From: Myotis daubentonii | Taxonomy: Eukaryota > Chordata > Mammalia > Chiroptera > Vespertilionidae | Direction of reading: 5' to 3' | DNA length: 64,000 nucleotides | Assembly (NCBI RefSeq): GCF_963259705.1 | Contig: NC_081844.1 | Location: 102,574,671-102,638,670, forward strand | Shown: positions 9,580 through 20,245 of the stretch, piece by piece | How the letters are laid out: each line of letters begins with the position of its first letter | Numbering within the stretch: position 1 is the stretch's first letter | Program-made: the position numbers and the translations under genes | The notes under the pieces: generated by a model | Databases searched by the model: none | The model's input: only the letters and a program-made list of their open reading frames with translations | Told to the model about the DNA's origin: nothing

Positions 9580-10656
9580 CTAGAGGCCTGGTGCACAAAA
9601 ATTTGTGCACTCCGGAGGGAGGGAGTCCCTCAGCCCGGCCTGTGCCCTCTCGCAGTCTGGGACCCCTCGGGAGATAACGACCTGCTGGCTTAGGCCTGCT
9701 CCCGGGTGGCAGAGGGCAGGCCCAATCCCTAGGTGCAGCCCAATCCCTAGGTGCAGCCCCTGGTCGGGCTCAGAGCAGGGCCGATTGGGGGTTGGGGCAC
9801 CGCCCCCTGTCACACTCAAGGCAGGGTCGATGGGGAGGTTGCGGCGCCACCTCCTGTCACGCACAGAGCAGGGCCAATCAGGGGGGTTGGGGCTCCATAC
9901 CCTGTCACGCACAGAGCAGGGCCCATAAGGGGGTTGGGGAGCTCCCCCCTGTCAGGCACAGAGAAGGGCCAATCAGGGAGTTGAGGAGCTCCCCCCGTCA
10001 CTCACAGAGTAGGGCTGATAGGGGAGTTGGGGCACCGCCCCCGTCACACACAGAACAGGGCGGATCAGGGTTTGGGGCGCCGCACCCTGTCACACTCAGG
10101 GCAGGGCCGATGGGAAGGTTATGGCTCTACCCCATCACACACAGAGCAGGGCCCGTGGGTGGGGGTTGGGACACCGCCCTCTATCACCCACAGAGCAGGG
10201 TCGATCAGGGGGTTGGGGCACAGCCACTGTCACACTCAGGGCAGGGCCGATGGGGAGGTTGTGGCTCTACCCCGTCACACAGCAGGACCCGTTGTGGGGA
10301 GGGGGTGGCGCTGCACCCTGTCACACACAGAGCAGGGCCGATCAGGGGGTTGGGGCACCTCACCCTGTCACACACAGAGCAGGGCCGATCAGGGGATTGG
10401 GGCACCGCAGCCTGTCACACACAGATCTGCAGGGCAATCAGGGGGTTGGGGAGCTCCCCCCTATCAGGCACAGAACAGGGCTGATCAGGGGGTTGGGGTG
10501 CCTTCCCCTGTCACGAACAGAGCAGGGCGGATAGGGAGGTTGTGGCCCCGCCCCCTGTCACACACAGAGCCGCAGGGCAATCAGGAGGTTTGGGCACTGC
10601 CCCCTGTCTCGCTGATCCCGGTGCTGGGAGGCATATTACCCTTTTACTATATAGGA
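9580..10656 (-). mobile_element. HeliBat-type Helitron carrying a minisatellite
   Basis: Minus-strand element of 1,077 bp. The 3' end in plus-strand view is CTAGAGGCCTGGTGCACAAA + AATTTGTGCAC (palindromic hairpin plus CTAG). The 5' end in plus-strand view is GCATATTACCCTTTTACTAT + ATAGGA, the inverse of TCCTATATAGTAAAAGGGTA. No RepHel transposase is encoded, so it is non-autonomous. Most of the interior is a ~47-bp tandem repeat. Confidence 0.9.
9780..10615. repeat. ~47-bp minisatellite inside the Helitron
   Basis: Units of the form GGTTGGGGCACCGCCCC-CTGTCACACACAGAGCAGGGCCGATCAGGG recur about 18 times. The GTTGG motif starts at 9791, 9838, 9886, 9933, 9980 and 10026, giving spacings of 46-48 bp. 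Copies vary by substitutions and small indels. Because 47 is not a multiple of 3, the long open frames crossing it (for example 9792-10484) cycle through different peptides and are unlikely to be genes. Confidence 0.92.
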
Positions 10657-11378
10657 TAGAGGCCTGGTGCACGGGTGGGGGCCGGCTGGTTTGCCCTAAA
10701 GGGTGTCCCGGATCAGGGTGGGGGTCCCGCTTGGGTCCCTGGCCAGCCTGGATGAGGGGATGATGGCTGTTTGCAGCTGGTCACACACCCTTCAGGGTGG
10801 GGGTCCCCACTGGGGTGCCTGGCCAGCCTGGGTGAGGGGATGATGGCTGTTTGCAGCTGGTCACACACCCTTCAGGGTGGAGGTCACCACTGGGGTGCCT
10901 GGGCAGTCTGTGTGAGGGGCTGAGGGCTGTTTTCAGGCTGGCGGGTGACTGAAGCTCCCAACCACTCCTTTTTTTCTTTTTAATTTATTCTGGGCCAGCT
11001 TTATCTCTGAGGCTTACTCCAGCTCATAGGCCTCCTCTGCTGAAAGCAGGTATCTGGTTTGTTTGGGTTCTGTAATCGAAACACTGTTTCAACTCCAGCT
11101 CTGAGATCCTGGCTGGCTGAAAGCAGGTTTCTGGGGTTTTGTTTAGCTTCTATATTTGTAACAATGTTTCAAACTGCAAGCTCAGAGGCCAGCAGTGGCA
11201 GGCAGGGAACGTTGGAGTCCTCCATCACTGAAGCAAGCAAGCCTCATGTTCGCTTCAAGCTGCCTGGCTGCCGGCCGCCATCTTGGCTGGCAGTTAATTT
11301 GCATATCACCCTGATTAGCCATTGGGAAGGGTAGCAAAGGTACGGCTAATTACCATGTTTCTCTTTTATTAGATAGGA
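10657..11378 (-). mobile_element. Second HeliBat-type Helitron, abutting the first
   Basis: It begins TAGAGGCCTGGTGCACGGGT immediately after the GGA of the previous Helitron and ends TTCTCTTTTATTAGATAGGA (inverse of TCCTATCTAATAAAAGAG). It contains a threefold ~80-bp repeat and, at 11270-11310, a GCCGCCATCTTGGCTGGCAG block followed by TTAATTTGCATAT. No coding capacity. The leading C of the CTAG terminus is absent, which fits insertion of one Helitron at the very end of another. Confidence 0.88.
10688..10945. repeat. Three ~80-bp tandem repeats in the Helitron
   Basis: The motif TGAGGGG-ATGATGGCTGTTTGCAGCTGG recurs with its flanks at 10761, 10841 and (diverged) 10921, an exact 80-bp period. 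Confidence 0.9.
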
Positions 11379-11789
11379 TGATATTATGTGTGACCTAGGC
11401 ACAATTATTTAAAGTTAATAAATTTTTATTTAAGGAATTTCACATGTTCTGATTCCTTCCACTGCCTTAGTTCCTCCTGAATTTGAGGCTTAATCCCTTT
11501 TAGAAAGAATGTTTGCTCAATCCAGTGGTCATGTCAGTCAGTCCTATAATCAATGGGACTCTATTTTTCAAGTAATTCACTTTGGGGCCACTGTTAGGGT
11601 CAGATTAGATGGATCTGCCTGGTCTCTCAAGTTCAGACACCCTCTAAACCTGAGTGAGTTCAAATCACAGTCATTTCTAAGCCATCACCTCCTAGAACAG
11701 CACAGATCTTTAGACTATCCAAATACCTTCAAATCCAGACTTTGTGTTCTCAAGATAAAACCCATGACATTCATATGCCTGTCTTCTTT
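11379..11789. other. Intronic sequence beside the possible retrocopy
   Basis: No repeat is recognised. If the antisense open frame ending at 11790 is a retrocopy, this stretch would be its 3' UTR, but that is speculative. Confidence 0.4.
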
Positions 11790-13505
11790 TCAGGCCACTC
11801 TATCTTCAGTCCATTGTTTTTGGACTTTGATACCCTCTTTTTTAGACAAAGCAGCTTCTTCAGCATATTCCTGTTCTAACGATGCATTCATCTTCTTTGG
11901 TAATTCAGAACTTACTATGAAATAATTATTCTCTACCAGTTTGATATCACATTCATCACCAGATTCAAGATTCGTTGCAACCTCATCCTCTCTGCTGACT
12001 CTTCAGTGGGAGAGATAGATCCACTGTCATCCAAGTGTTTATATCTATGACTGTCAGGGTCTTTTTCTTCTAAATCTTCACCAGCATTCATCTGTTTTGA
12101 GGATCCCTTGAGGTGGTATTCATACTTCAGTTTTTCAAGATAGTTGAAAAATCTTCTTGCCACTATTGGCTCGAAGGTTAAACTTTTTCTCCAAAGTAAT
12201 GGTTTTCATCCAGTGTCTGATTCTAAAAGAGGAAGTGAGGTCTCTTATCTTTAAATTATTTCTTATTTATTTGTGGTTTAGTGTTTTTCCTTCCTTTTGT
12301 TCTTCCCTTGGTCTTCCTGTTGGATCATATTTCCTCTTTTTACATTTCTTTTTCTTGAATCTTTCAAAAATAGCTTTTATTTATATTTAGTTTAATATGT
12401 ATTTTTTATTGCTGACAGTATTACAGATGCCCCCTATTTCCCCCCTACTTTCCCCCCTCCACCCAGCTCCTGTCTCACCCCAGGCTTTCACCACACTATT
12501 AACTGTGTCCATGGGCTATGCATATATATCTATAAGCTTTTTGCTGTGCTTTTTGTTTTGCACCCCTGGAAAATTTTATTTGTTTATTTTTCTTTATTGT
12601 TGAAAGTATTACAGATGTTCCCTTTGTTTGTTTGTTTTTTGTCCCCCATTCCTAATCCACCCCCCTCCTAGGCATTCACCACGCTATTGTCTACGTTCAT
12701 ATATGCATATAAGTTTCCCAGTTAATCACTTCCCACACACCTCCAACCCCTGCCTTCCCTCTGAAATTTGTTAGTCTGCCCCATGCTTCTATGTCTCTGG
12801 GTCTATTATGTTCATCAGTTTATTTTGTCCATTAGATTCCACACATGAGTGACATCATGTGATACTTGTCTTTCTCTGACTGGCTTATTTTGCTTAGCAT
12901 GATACTCTCCAGGTCCCTCCATGCTGTTGTAAATGGTAAGAGTTCCTTCTTTTTTACAGCTGCATAATATTCCATTGTGTAAACATAGCTTTTAAAGTCA
13001 ATGGTCTTGGTTCTAAAGAGGAGTCACTGGATGAATGTCTTGCTTGAGCACTTTAAGTGAACTGACACATATTCTACTAGGATTTCTTTGCCTCCATTTA
13101 GGTGATTAGGGACACATTGAGTTTTAAATAAGATCCTACCCAAGGAAGAGATATCACTTTGATTTTCAATATTCTATAGTTGAAGCAGATGCTATTATGT
13201 AGTCCAGGTAATCCATTCCTGATTCAGATTCTCCAAGTCCCTCTCAAAATTGTTATTCATCACTTGTTCCTTCCTTTCACCAATTTCCACCCAACTCGGC
13301 AGATGGCTTGCACCAACAAGCTCTGGTTCAATATAGGCCTCAGCTGCATACTGGCCACCTGCAACCCACCCTAGAAGGTCATCCAGGAACTCCCCCTCAA
13401 CACCCCCGACTTCAGCACTCCCAGGCAAAAACCACCTGCCTTTGTGAATGTGTGGAAGAAAAGACTAAATCTTGCTTTTCTATTGACCATTTTGTTGTCC
13501 TTTAG
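11790..13505 (-). pseudogene. Possible degenerate retrocopy of an unidentified gene, split by L1
   Basis: Minus-strand fragments look coding in composition (many charged residues, few rare residues). One fragment at 13428-13195 contains WVEIGERKEQVMNNNFERDL. A second at 12163-11980 contains FFNYLEKLKYEYHLKGSSKQ and HRYKHLDDSGSISPTEES. A third, in a shifted frame from about 11978 to a TGA at 11792-11790, contains ESGDECDIKLVENNYFIVSS and EQEYAEEAALSKKEGIKVQK. They lie in order on one strand, are broken by stops and a frameshift, and are separated by an L1 insertion at 12380-12980. I cannot name the parent gene. It could also be a chance set of open frames, and no poly-A tail or target duplication is clear. 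Confidence 0.35.
12380..12980 (-). mobile_element. Antisense L1 3' end(s), bat-specific type
   Basis: 12560-12980 is an L1 3' end read backwards: CTTCTTTTTTACAGCTGCAT + AATATTCCATTGTG (ORF2 C-terminus), GACTGGCTTATTTTGCTTAG, then the 3' UTR. 12392-12545 repeats the UTR terminus (ATTGCTGACAGTATTACAGA-TGCCCCC), so two 3' ends lie side by side. Flanks AAAAATAGCTTTTA (12366) and AAACATAGCTTTTA (12981) are a 13/14 target-site duplication. Confidence 0.85.
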
Positions 13506-14725
13506 CGGGTCATGTAATTTCCCCTTCTCCTCTGTCATTTCATACAAAAGAGGTCTGACTAATTGGCAGTTATTGGCTTAAGAAAGTTCTCAACAGGAAG
13601 TCAATGCTGTCTTTTGGATCAAGTAGATGAATAATTTACCTATAAAAGACAGCTTCAAAAATTTCAACATGGACTGCATTAGTTGGGGTAAATCTAACTG
13701 ATGGAACAAGGGAATGTACATAAAGAATCATTAACCAAAATTAATTCCTCATTCCTGTGGCATCGGAAATCACGAATTCTGATGACCAGGTTCATGTTCT
13801 CCAGGGAATAAGGTTTCTCTCATCTCATGGCACTGCCATCTTAAATTTTTCATTGCCAGTATCCCCTGCATCATAAGGGGAAGAGAACATAGAGCAGGAT
13901 CATTTGTTCTAGGCTCTCTGACCTTTAAATGGCACATGTCACTTTAACATCACTGGGTTGACAAGAATTACAGACACAAGACCTGATGGAGATGCAATGG
14001 GAAGAAGGAGCGATAGTTCCTGGTGGGCAGCCACTGTCTAGCAGTGTTCTCTACCAAGGAAAGGGACACACTAAGGTGGACAGTTAACTCTCTCTCACGC
14101 TAAGTCTCCAGGCAGAACAATAGACAGAATCTGACCCTGACACCTAGTGGAACCTGGAACCTTGGGTCAGTTAGGTATTGGGAGAATTGGTGGTGAATCA
14201 CTTGGTTTCTTCACTTGAAAATGTAGTCTGAATTATCTGTTTTCAAAAGTTTTCTGGCCCCCGATCGTTATATAAATAAAATGGCAGAACAGCTCTGGCG
14301 GAAGGGGCTTTGGGAGGGTCAGGTCCTTTTCACTCCAGCAGGCGCTCAGGAGAATCCCCAGGGGTCATGGGTGGACACTGGGGGAGATGATCCCAGGATC
14401 CTTCCTCTGTCAACATTCCCTGATTTAAGGTTCTCATTCTCTCCATTCTCTTTTATTAAGAAAGGCTTATTTAAATGATCACTATAGAAAGTCTGGATCA
14501 GAGACTAAAGACTCGCAGCCCAAAGACCTATTTTATTTGGACTGCACCTTTTTGGAATTGCATGTTTTAGGCAACCATTTACAAATCAGTAAAAAAATAT
14601 ATATATAGAATTCACGTTTTTCTAGAAAAAGTGCAAGACCCGGCAACATTAATTCCACTCCTTGAGTGGCAGAAATCTATTGGCTTTGAATACCAGACTC
14701 TCTTCCCTTTATCTTTTTTCTTTTT
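13506..14725. other. Intronic sequence, no feature recognised
   Basis: No repeat family, exon or long coding-like frame. It may include the 5' part of the possible antisense retrocopy but shows no conserved peptide I can read. Confidence 0.5.
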
Positions 14726-14765
14726 TTTGAAATGTATTTTTATTGATTTCAGAGAGGAAGGAAGA

Positions 14766-14841
<76 letters not shown>

Positions 14842-15000
14842 TACATTAGTGATGAGAGAGAATCATTGATCGGCTGCCTCCTGCACTATCCCCCTTAAGG
14901 ATCCAGCCCTCAACCTGGGCATGTGCCCTGACCGGGAATTGAACTGTGACCTCCTGTTCACGGGTCCATGCTCAATCACTGACCCATGTCAACCAGCTCT
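14726..15000 (-). mobile_element. VES SINE with expanded GA tract
   Basis: TGAAATGTATTTTTATTGAT + TTCAGAGAGGAAGGAAG, a long AG run (14769-14836), GATGAGAGAGAATCATTGAT, GGGCATGTGCCCTGACCGGG and head ..CAACCAGCTC identify a near full-length minus-strand VES copy. Confidence 0.92.
14769..14836. repeat. (AG)n microsatellite inside the VES SINE
   Basis: About 34 uninterrupted AG units at the same internal position as the CT expansions in other VES copies here. Confidence 0.95.
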
Positions 15001-16720
15001 TCCCTTTTTCTCCAGGCCCCCTCCACTCCTTACTGCCCTTTACACTGGCTGACTTAGCTCTTTTGTGTTAACTGCTTAGCTTCTGTAAGTCATTTAAATT
15101 TACAGAATATGATCTCATGGAAAACTATGTGACCTCTTTGAAATTTTTATCTTTTTCAGGCAAGCAGATAATTATTGAAAACTTCTGAGCAAGAATAAAT
15201 TGAATCTCCATGCTCAATTGTTCTTCACTCTATTATTTTTGATAGAAGGTTCTACTGTATGGTCCTCCCTTTTGGGAGACATTTATTTATTAAATGAATT
15301 TTCCACAATAATATTCCCCATTGCCTATGTGACTCCCTATAGCCTTTTGGCTTACAGGGTTTTAGGCTTCTGTTCTGAGTTAATTTAAGTAGTGATTTTC
15401 TCTTGCCAGACAAAGGCTCTACATAGCAACAATATATATGACAAAAGATATAATGGCCCTTTTTTTAAAAATCGCAAATCTTTTTCTTAGAGTGGTAGCT
15501 AATAACGGCTTTCAGAGGATGTGTAGTAAAACTTTGACATATGTCATGGTTGTCAAAGTCAGCATTAACACAAAATAATAAGTTATTTAATATAGGATTC
15601 AACTTTATTATTTTTTCAAGTGAGCTGTCTATCACCAAGTTCTGAAGTGGATTTCTTTAAAGTCTCCCTGTCTCCAGAGAAAAAGGGGGGGAAAGGCAGC
15701 GTGTCCCTGGACAGGGTCTATGACTCATTATGTCAATCAAACCCCACTTCAGAAGGGAATAAAGAGATTTGTATCTCAAAGCTGCGCATAACAACTCCTC
15801 GGCTTTTCATTTCATATTTATGAGCGGGTTTACTTTGAAGTGTTTATCAGCCAATGCGCAGAAACATGAGGGAGCCTTGCCTGAAACCACACTCGGGCGT
15901 CTAATCTGCGATGCGTGCTGAGCAGCCTGGCTCACCGACGCATGCCGTGCGAAAATAAATACATAAATAAACTTTTTGTTATTGAAGGTCTTGGAGCCAT
16001 GTCTTTATATGAACTATAAAAAAAGAATAAATGATGCTGAACATTTTGAAATCGGTGTAACACAGCAAACCTGGCTCCATGATGTGTGAAAATTAGGGAG
16101 GGGCAGATAATTTCCTGCTTGAAATAAAACCAAGTAAAATGCAGAAAAATTAAAATACACAAATATTTACATTTACCTCTCATATGGTCTAAGTCCTTGG
16201 GTCTGAGTGACCATACAGTGGCAGTGGGTAGTACTAAGTGTCTGTTGAAAAAAAAATTTTTTTTTAAACATATTTTTTAGAATGGTTGGAGAGATGTCAA
16301 AACCACTAAGTAGAAAGCTGTTTTATATTTTTATCTGGATTTTTAAATATATAAAAACAAGTAGAAGGAATGTCAGGGAAGATGAAGAAGGGGCATATAT
16401 AAAATACACATTCTTTATGAATAAAACTGGTATATTTTTTGCATGTTTAACCTACCTGTGTATCTTTGTTTAATTAATTTCACAAATGTTTATTGAGCAG
16501 TTACTACACTAGTCCTGGCTTTACAATGGTATAGGTCAGTCAGAGTTGTTGAGGAGGACCCGATGTGTTAGGGAAGGCTGAGAAGTCAAAGTCAATGACA
16601 AGTTCACATATTGTTACTTCCTTGACCAAGAGATGCTCAGTTTCCTACTTCTTTATGTTAGATTCCATATGCGTATGCTCATTTATTTATAGCAAAAATG
16701 GCATTTAAAGACATAAGCCT
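15001..16720. other. Intronic sequence, no feature recognised
   Basis: No repeat family or exon is recognised. A slightly CpG-richer patch lies at 15840-15950 but is too short for a CpG island. Confidence 0.55.
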
Positions 16721-16945
16721 AGCCTGGCCAGTGTCGCTCAGTGGTTGAGCATCAACTCAAGAGGTCACAGGTGGATTCCAGATCAGGGCACATGCCTGGG
16801 TTTCAGGCTCAATCCCCAGTAGGGGGTGTGCATGAGGCAGCTAATCAATGATGATGATTCTCTCTTGTCATTGATGCCTCTATCTCCCTCTTTTTCTCCC
16901 TTCTTCTCTGAAATCAGTAAACATATATTTTGAAAAAATACAAAA
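16721..16945 (+). mobile_element. VES SINE
   Basis: AGCCTGGCCAGTGTCGCTCA (head), ATTCCAGATCAGGGCACATG, CCCCAGTAGGGGGTGTGCAT and TTCTCTGAAATCAGTAAACA appear in the standard order. It is full length and moderately diverged, with an A-rich tail. Confidence 0.92.
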
Positions 16946-17166
16946 GAAAGAAAGAAGTATTATTCACTTTGACAGTCTACCAAATGTTTCATTGATTTGA
17001 AAAGTTTGGAAAAAAGAAAAGCTAGGAGTACATAAGCTATCTTCTTAGAAAAGGGTTACTTTCTTCTTTTGTCCTTTTTCTACAGATTTTTCAAAGAGTA
17101 TCCCACCATCCTGCCCACCTTCACAGTTAGGAAAAGTGGCTGTGATGTCTAATATCTCCTGAGAAA

Positions 17167-17398
17167 TCTATATATATATATAAAAGGCTAATATGCTAAT
17201 TGTCTGACCGTTCAAATTTAGACAGTTTGAGCGGTAGCTATGATGCGCACTGATCACCAGGGGGCAGACATGGAAACATGGAAGAGGCTGATGAATCTCA
17301 GAGGGAAGGAGGGGTGGGGAAGGGTAAGAAGAGATTAACCAAAGATCTTACATGCATATTAGAGGCCTGGTGCATGAATATGTGCACTGGGCCTCTAG
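17167..17398 (+). mobile_element. HeliBat-type Helitron (232 bp)
   Basis: It starts TCTATATATATATATAAAAG + GCTAATATGC and ends CATGAATATGTGCACTGGGC + CTCTAG followed by T, the expected A|T insertion context. The last ~40 bp forms a long imperfect palindrome (AGAGGCCTGGTGCAT..GTGCACTGGGCCTCT). Non-autonomous. Confidence 0.92.
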
Positions 17399-17645
17399 TG
17401 CTATATAATCACAGTAGCTTAAAAGGGAAAGTCTTTAGACTTAACTAGAAAGCATGGCATGTGAGATACCACAAGAGCTTTGGAGCCAAAAAGGCAAATG
17501 CATGAAGCTTATTCCACCTACACTTTTTGTGGCCTTAGGGATCTTATTTATTCCTTTTGAGCATAATGCCTTCTTCCTACCTTTGTTCTGAAGATTATAC
17601 GAGCGTTCATATAAAGTGTTTGTGACCTAGTCTTGGCACATACTA

Positions 17646-17820
17646 TCTATAATAATGAAAGCATAATATGCTAATTAGACTGATGTCCTTCCAGAATACT
17701 TCCAGACGAAGCTGGGGCTGTGAGGGAAGCCTGGGTCCCAGGTGCCAGAGGAAAGCTGGTGCCAGCAGCCAGGGGAAGGAAGGCCTACTCTTGCACAAAT
17801 TTCGTGCATCGGGCATTTAG
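17646..17820 (+). mobile_element. HeliBat-type Helitron (175 bp)
   Basis: It starts TCTATAATAATGAAAGCATA + ATATGCTAATTAGAC and ends TTGCACAAATTTCGTGCATC + GGGCATTTAG; the terminal tetranucleotide reads TTAG instead of CTAG. A short internally deleted copy. Confidence 0.88.
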
Positions 17821-18848
17821 TACAAATAATAAATATTTAGCCAAAAATGCTGGTTAAATGAATGGCTGAAGGATGACAGATCTTCTTGACCCCATGTTTT
17901 AATTTTAAAAAGAAACTGAGGATTCAGAGTATGAAGGAGCTTACCCAAGTTCATGTTTGCCACCCATAGTCAGGTTTTCTAGAGAAAAAAGAAATAAAAT
18001 TACCTTCCCCCTGCATCTGTCTTCGCACCCATCAATGTAAGTGTAGTGGGAAATAAATCCATCAGGAATAAGGTATGATATCATGATTGTATATTTATGT
18101 GTTGATCTCACTTGCAATCACAAGTAGCAGGACACAGTTTTCCCATCTCTGTATCCCGGTCAGGTCTCAGCACACCTTTTTGTCCTTTTGTAGAACTGAA
18201 CTAAATTAATTTGTTGGAAACATGAAGGGCGGGTGCCCCTCGGTATGTATGTGAGCCCGACAAAGGCAGCGATTCTTGGGGAGACCAAAGTACAAAGAAG
18301 CATAAAACCTGCCAGATAGGCAGGCACATCAAGCATAATAGCGTTTGCAGGGTGTGTTCCTGTTAAGGCTGAAGGATAGGTTTTCTGAAAGGACTATTTG
18401 GACTTCCTAACCCAAATGGAGATTGATCACATGGCACACGAGAGAGTGATTTGGACCCAATTCTAAGAGAGAAGAAATTGAAGCAAGAAATTAAGTGTTT
18501 GAAATAATCTTCTATTGCTGATCCCTAAACAACTTGAATTAATGAGGCCCCACACCCCTTGTGACATGGGCACAGGGGACTTATGGCAGCGAAGCAGCAA
18601 TTTCCCCGGTGGTTCTTTCACAGGCTAGGGGGGTGCATACAGATTCAGTGCCCCCCTGAAAGCAAAGCTCTGCTAACAAGGGAAAGGCTGACTCTCAGGC
18701 GAAGGCTCACCATGTGCCAGGTAGTACAGGCGATTTCCACAGAGCAAAGAGGAGAGTCTCACAGAAGACAACTAAGTGTCTTGTTGAATTTCATGGCCTG
18801 TCATTCTAGAGAAGCCGTAGTTTTGCTGGGGAAAGTTTGTTGTTGTTG
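17821..18848. other. Intronic sequence, no feature recognised
   Basis: No repeat family or exon is recognised. A 97-codon frame at 18583-18876 runs into the following SINE and is not coding-like. Confidence 0.55.
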
Positions 18849-19040
18849 TTTTTTTAATTTTAATTGCTTTTATTGATTTCAGAGAGAGAGATAAAACATC
18901 AATGATGAGAGAGAATCATTGATTGGCTGCCTCCCGCATACTCCCTACTGGGGATTGAGCTATGTGCCTTAACCGGGAATCAAACCCTGACCTCCTGGTA
19001 CATAGGTCAATGTTCAATCACTGAGCCATGCCAGCCGGGC
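18849..19040 (-). mobile_element. VES SINE
   Basis: GCTTTTATTGATTTCAGAGA tail, GATGAGAGAGAATCATTGAT, GCCTTAACCGGGAATCAAAC and the head ..CATGCCAGCCGGGC show a near full-length minus-strand copy. Confidence 0.92.
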
Positions 19041-20008
19041 AAAAGTTGGCCTTTGAAGAAGAGAGCAATCTGCCAGCAATGACCCTTGATTTAAAAACAA
19101 AACTCACAAAATAAAAAAAAGACAGAGAGATGCACCTCACTTCTCAGCTCTGTCAGAGGCATGTTTTGTGACTTTAAGAAGCCCAGCAACCTCCATTTCT
19201 CTGCTATGAGGGGGAGGTAATTCTTGCTCTTTCCATGGATGATATTAACTCCTAAAGCAGTTTGCTTTGAAAATCTTCAGTACGTGTGCTCTCTGGATAG
19301 CAAATAGAAGAAATAGAGAGTAGGGTCGGTTCGCTGGATTCTGAGAGATATTTTGAGGAAATGAGGAAGGGCCAAGGAATTGGCCTGTGATGACTAAGCA
19401 TTTGTTCCACTAATGAGAGGAGGCAGGTGACATTAGTGCTGGGCAGCGTTTGCCAGAACACCTGGAGACGGAAACCAGGCCCTGTCCCTATGCCTCTCAA
19501 GTAGCCAGGTGGCCAGAGCATTGGGTGTTGATGTAGGGAAGATGTCCTCTCTGCACTGCAGGCTGACAGCACTGTTAGAGCATGATCTGAATTTCTTATT
19601 AAAATCCTGTAAGGGGGGTGGTGGGTAGATTCCTTGTAACTGTGGCCTTCCACCAGGTAGGGGTTGCATGAAGGAAGCAGAGCTGCACTGGCCCAGCCAC
19701 GTTTGCCTTGACCTGCCGCTCCTACCTAAAAAACAACAACAACAACAACAAAAAACATTTAAAATGATATTTGACAACTGTAAAGACAAATCTATTATAG
19801 CATAAATGAAAACATTTTCTATAAGCAAAAAGTTTACTTTTTTTCTGATTTTAAAAGAAATTAAACCATTTTAATAAAACCCTACTAGCATATGGGCCCT
19901 AGTGACTACGTCTATTATGCTTACTGGATAAGGTGGCCCTGGTCCTATTGAAACTGACATTTTTGTTCTTGTTCCATTCACTCATGAATCTAAAACTGTG
20001 AATTTCAG
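19041..20008. other. Intronic sequence with (AAC)n
   Basis: No exon recognised. A short AAC repeat lies at 19733-19751. Overlapping antisense frames of 131-133 codons (19252-19828) show no conserved motif. Confidence 0.5.
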
Positions 20009-20245
20009 GCCTGGTCTGTTTTTTCTCAGTGGTTAAAGTGTCAGCCCTCATTCCAAAGCGTCTTGGGTTTGATTCCTGGTCAAGGGCATGTACCTGGGTT
20101 ACAGGTTCAATTCCATTTGGGGCATGTGCAGGAGGCAACCAGTGGATGTGTCTCTCTCACATCAATATTTCTCTCCCTTTTTCTCTCTCCCCTTTCTCCC
20201 TCCCTTCCACTCTTTCTCTCTAAAGATCAATGGGGGGAAAAAATC
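20009..20245 (+). mobile_element. VES SINE
   Basis: GGCCTGGTCTGTTTTTTCTC + AGTGG head, GGTTTGATTCCTGGTCAAGG, CTCACATCAATATTTCTCTC and CTCTAAAGATCAATGGGG tail in order; the middle resembles the ATGTACCTGGGTTRC subtype also seen at 4886. Confidence 0.88.

Noticed and set aside
9780..10615. CRISPR-like regular repeat array
   Set aside because: Units are contiguous diverged tandem copies with no unique spacers, in a vertebrate genome, inside a Helitron.
9792..10659. Overlapping 230- and 210-codon open frames
   Set aside because: They lie entirely in a ~47-bp GC-rich minisatellite within a Helitron. Long frames in several phases are expected when the repeat unit lacks stops.
15840..15955. Possible CpG island or promoter
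   Set aside because: Only a handful of CpGs over ~110 bp, without an associated exon.
19252..19828. 133- and 131-codon minus-strand frames
   Set aside because: They overlap in different phases, include an (AAC)n run, and contain no recognised motif.
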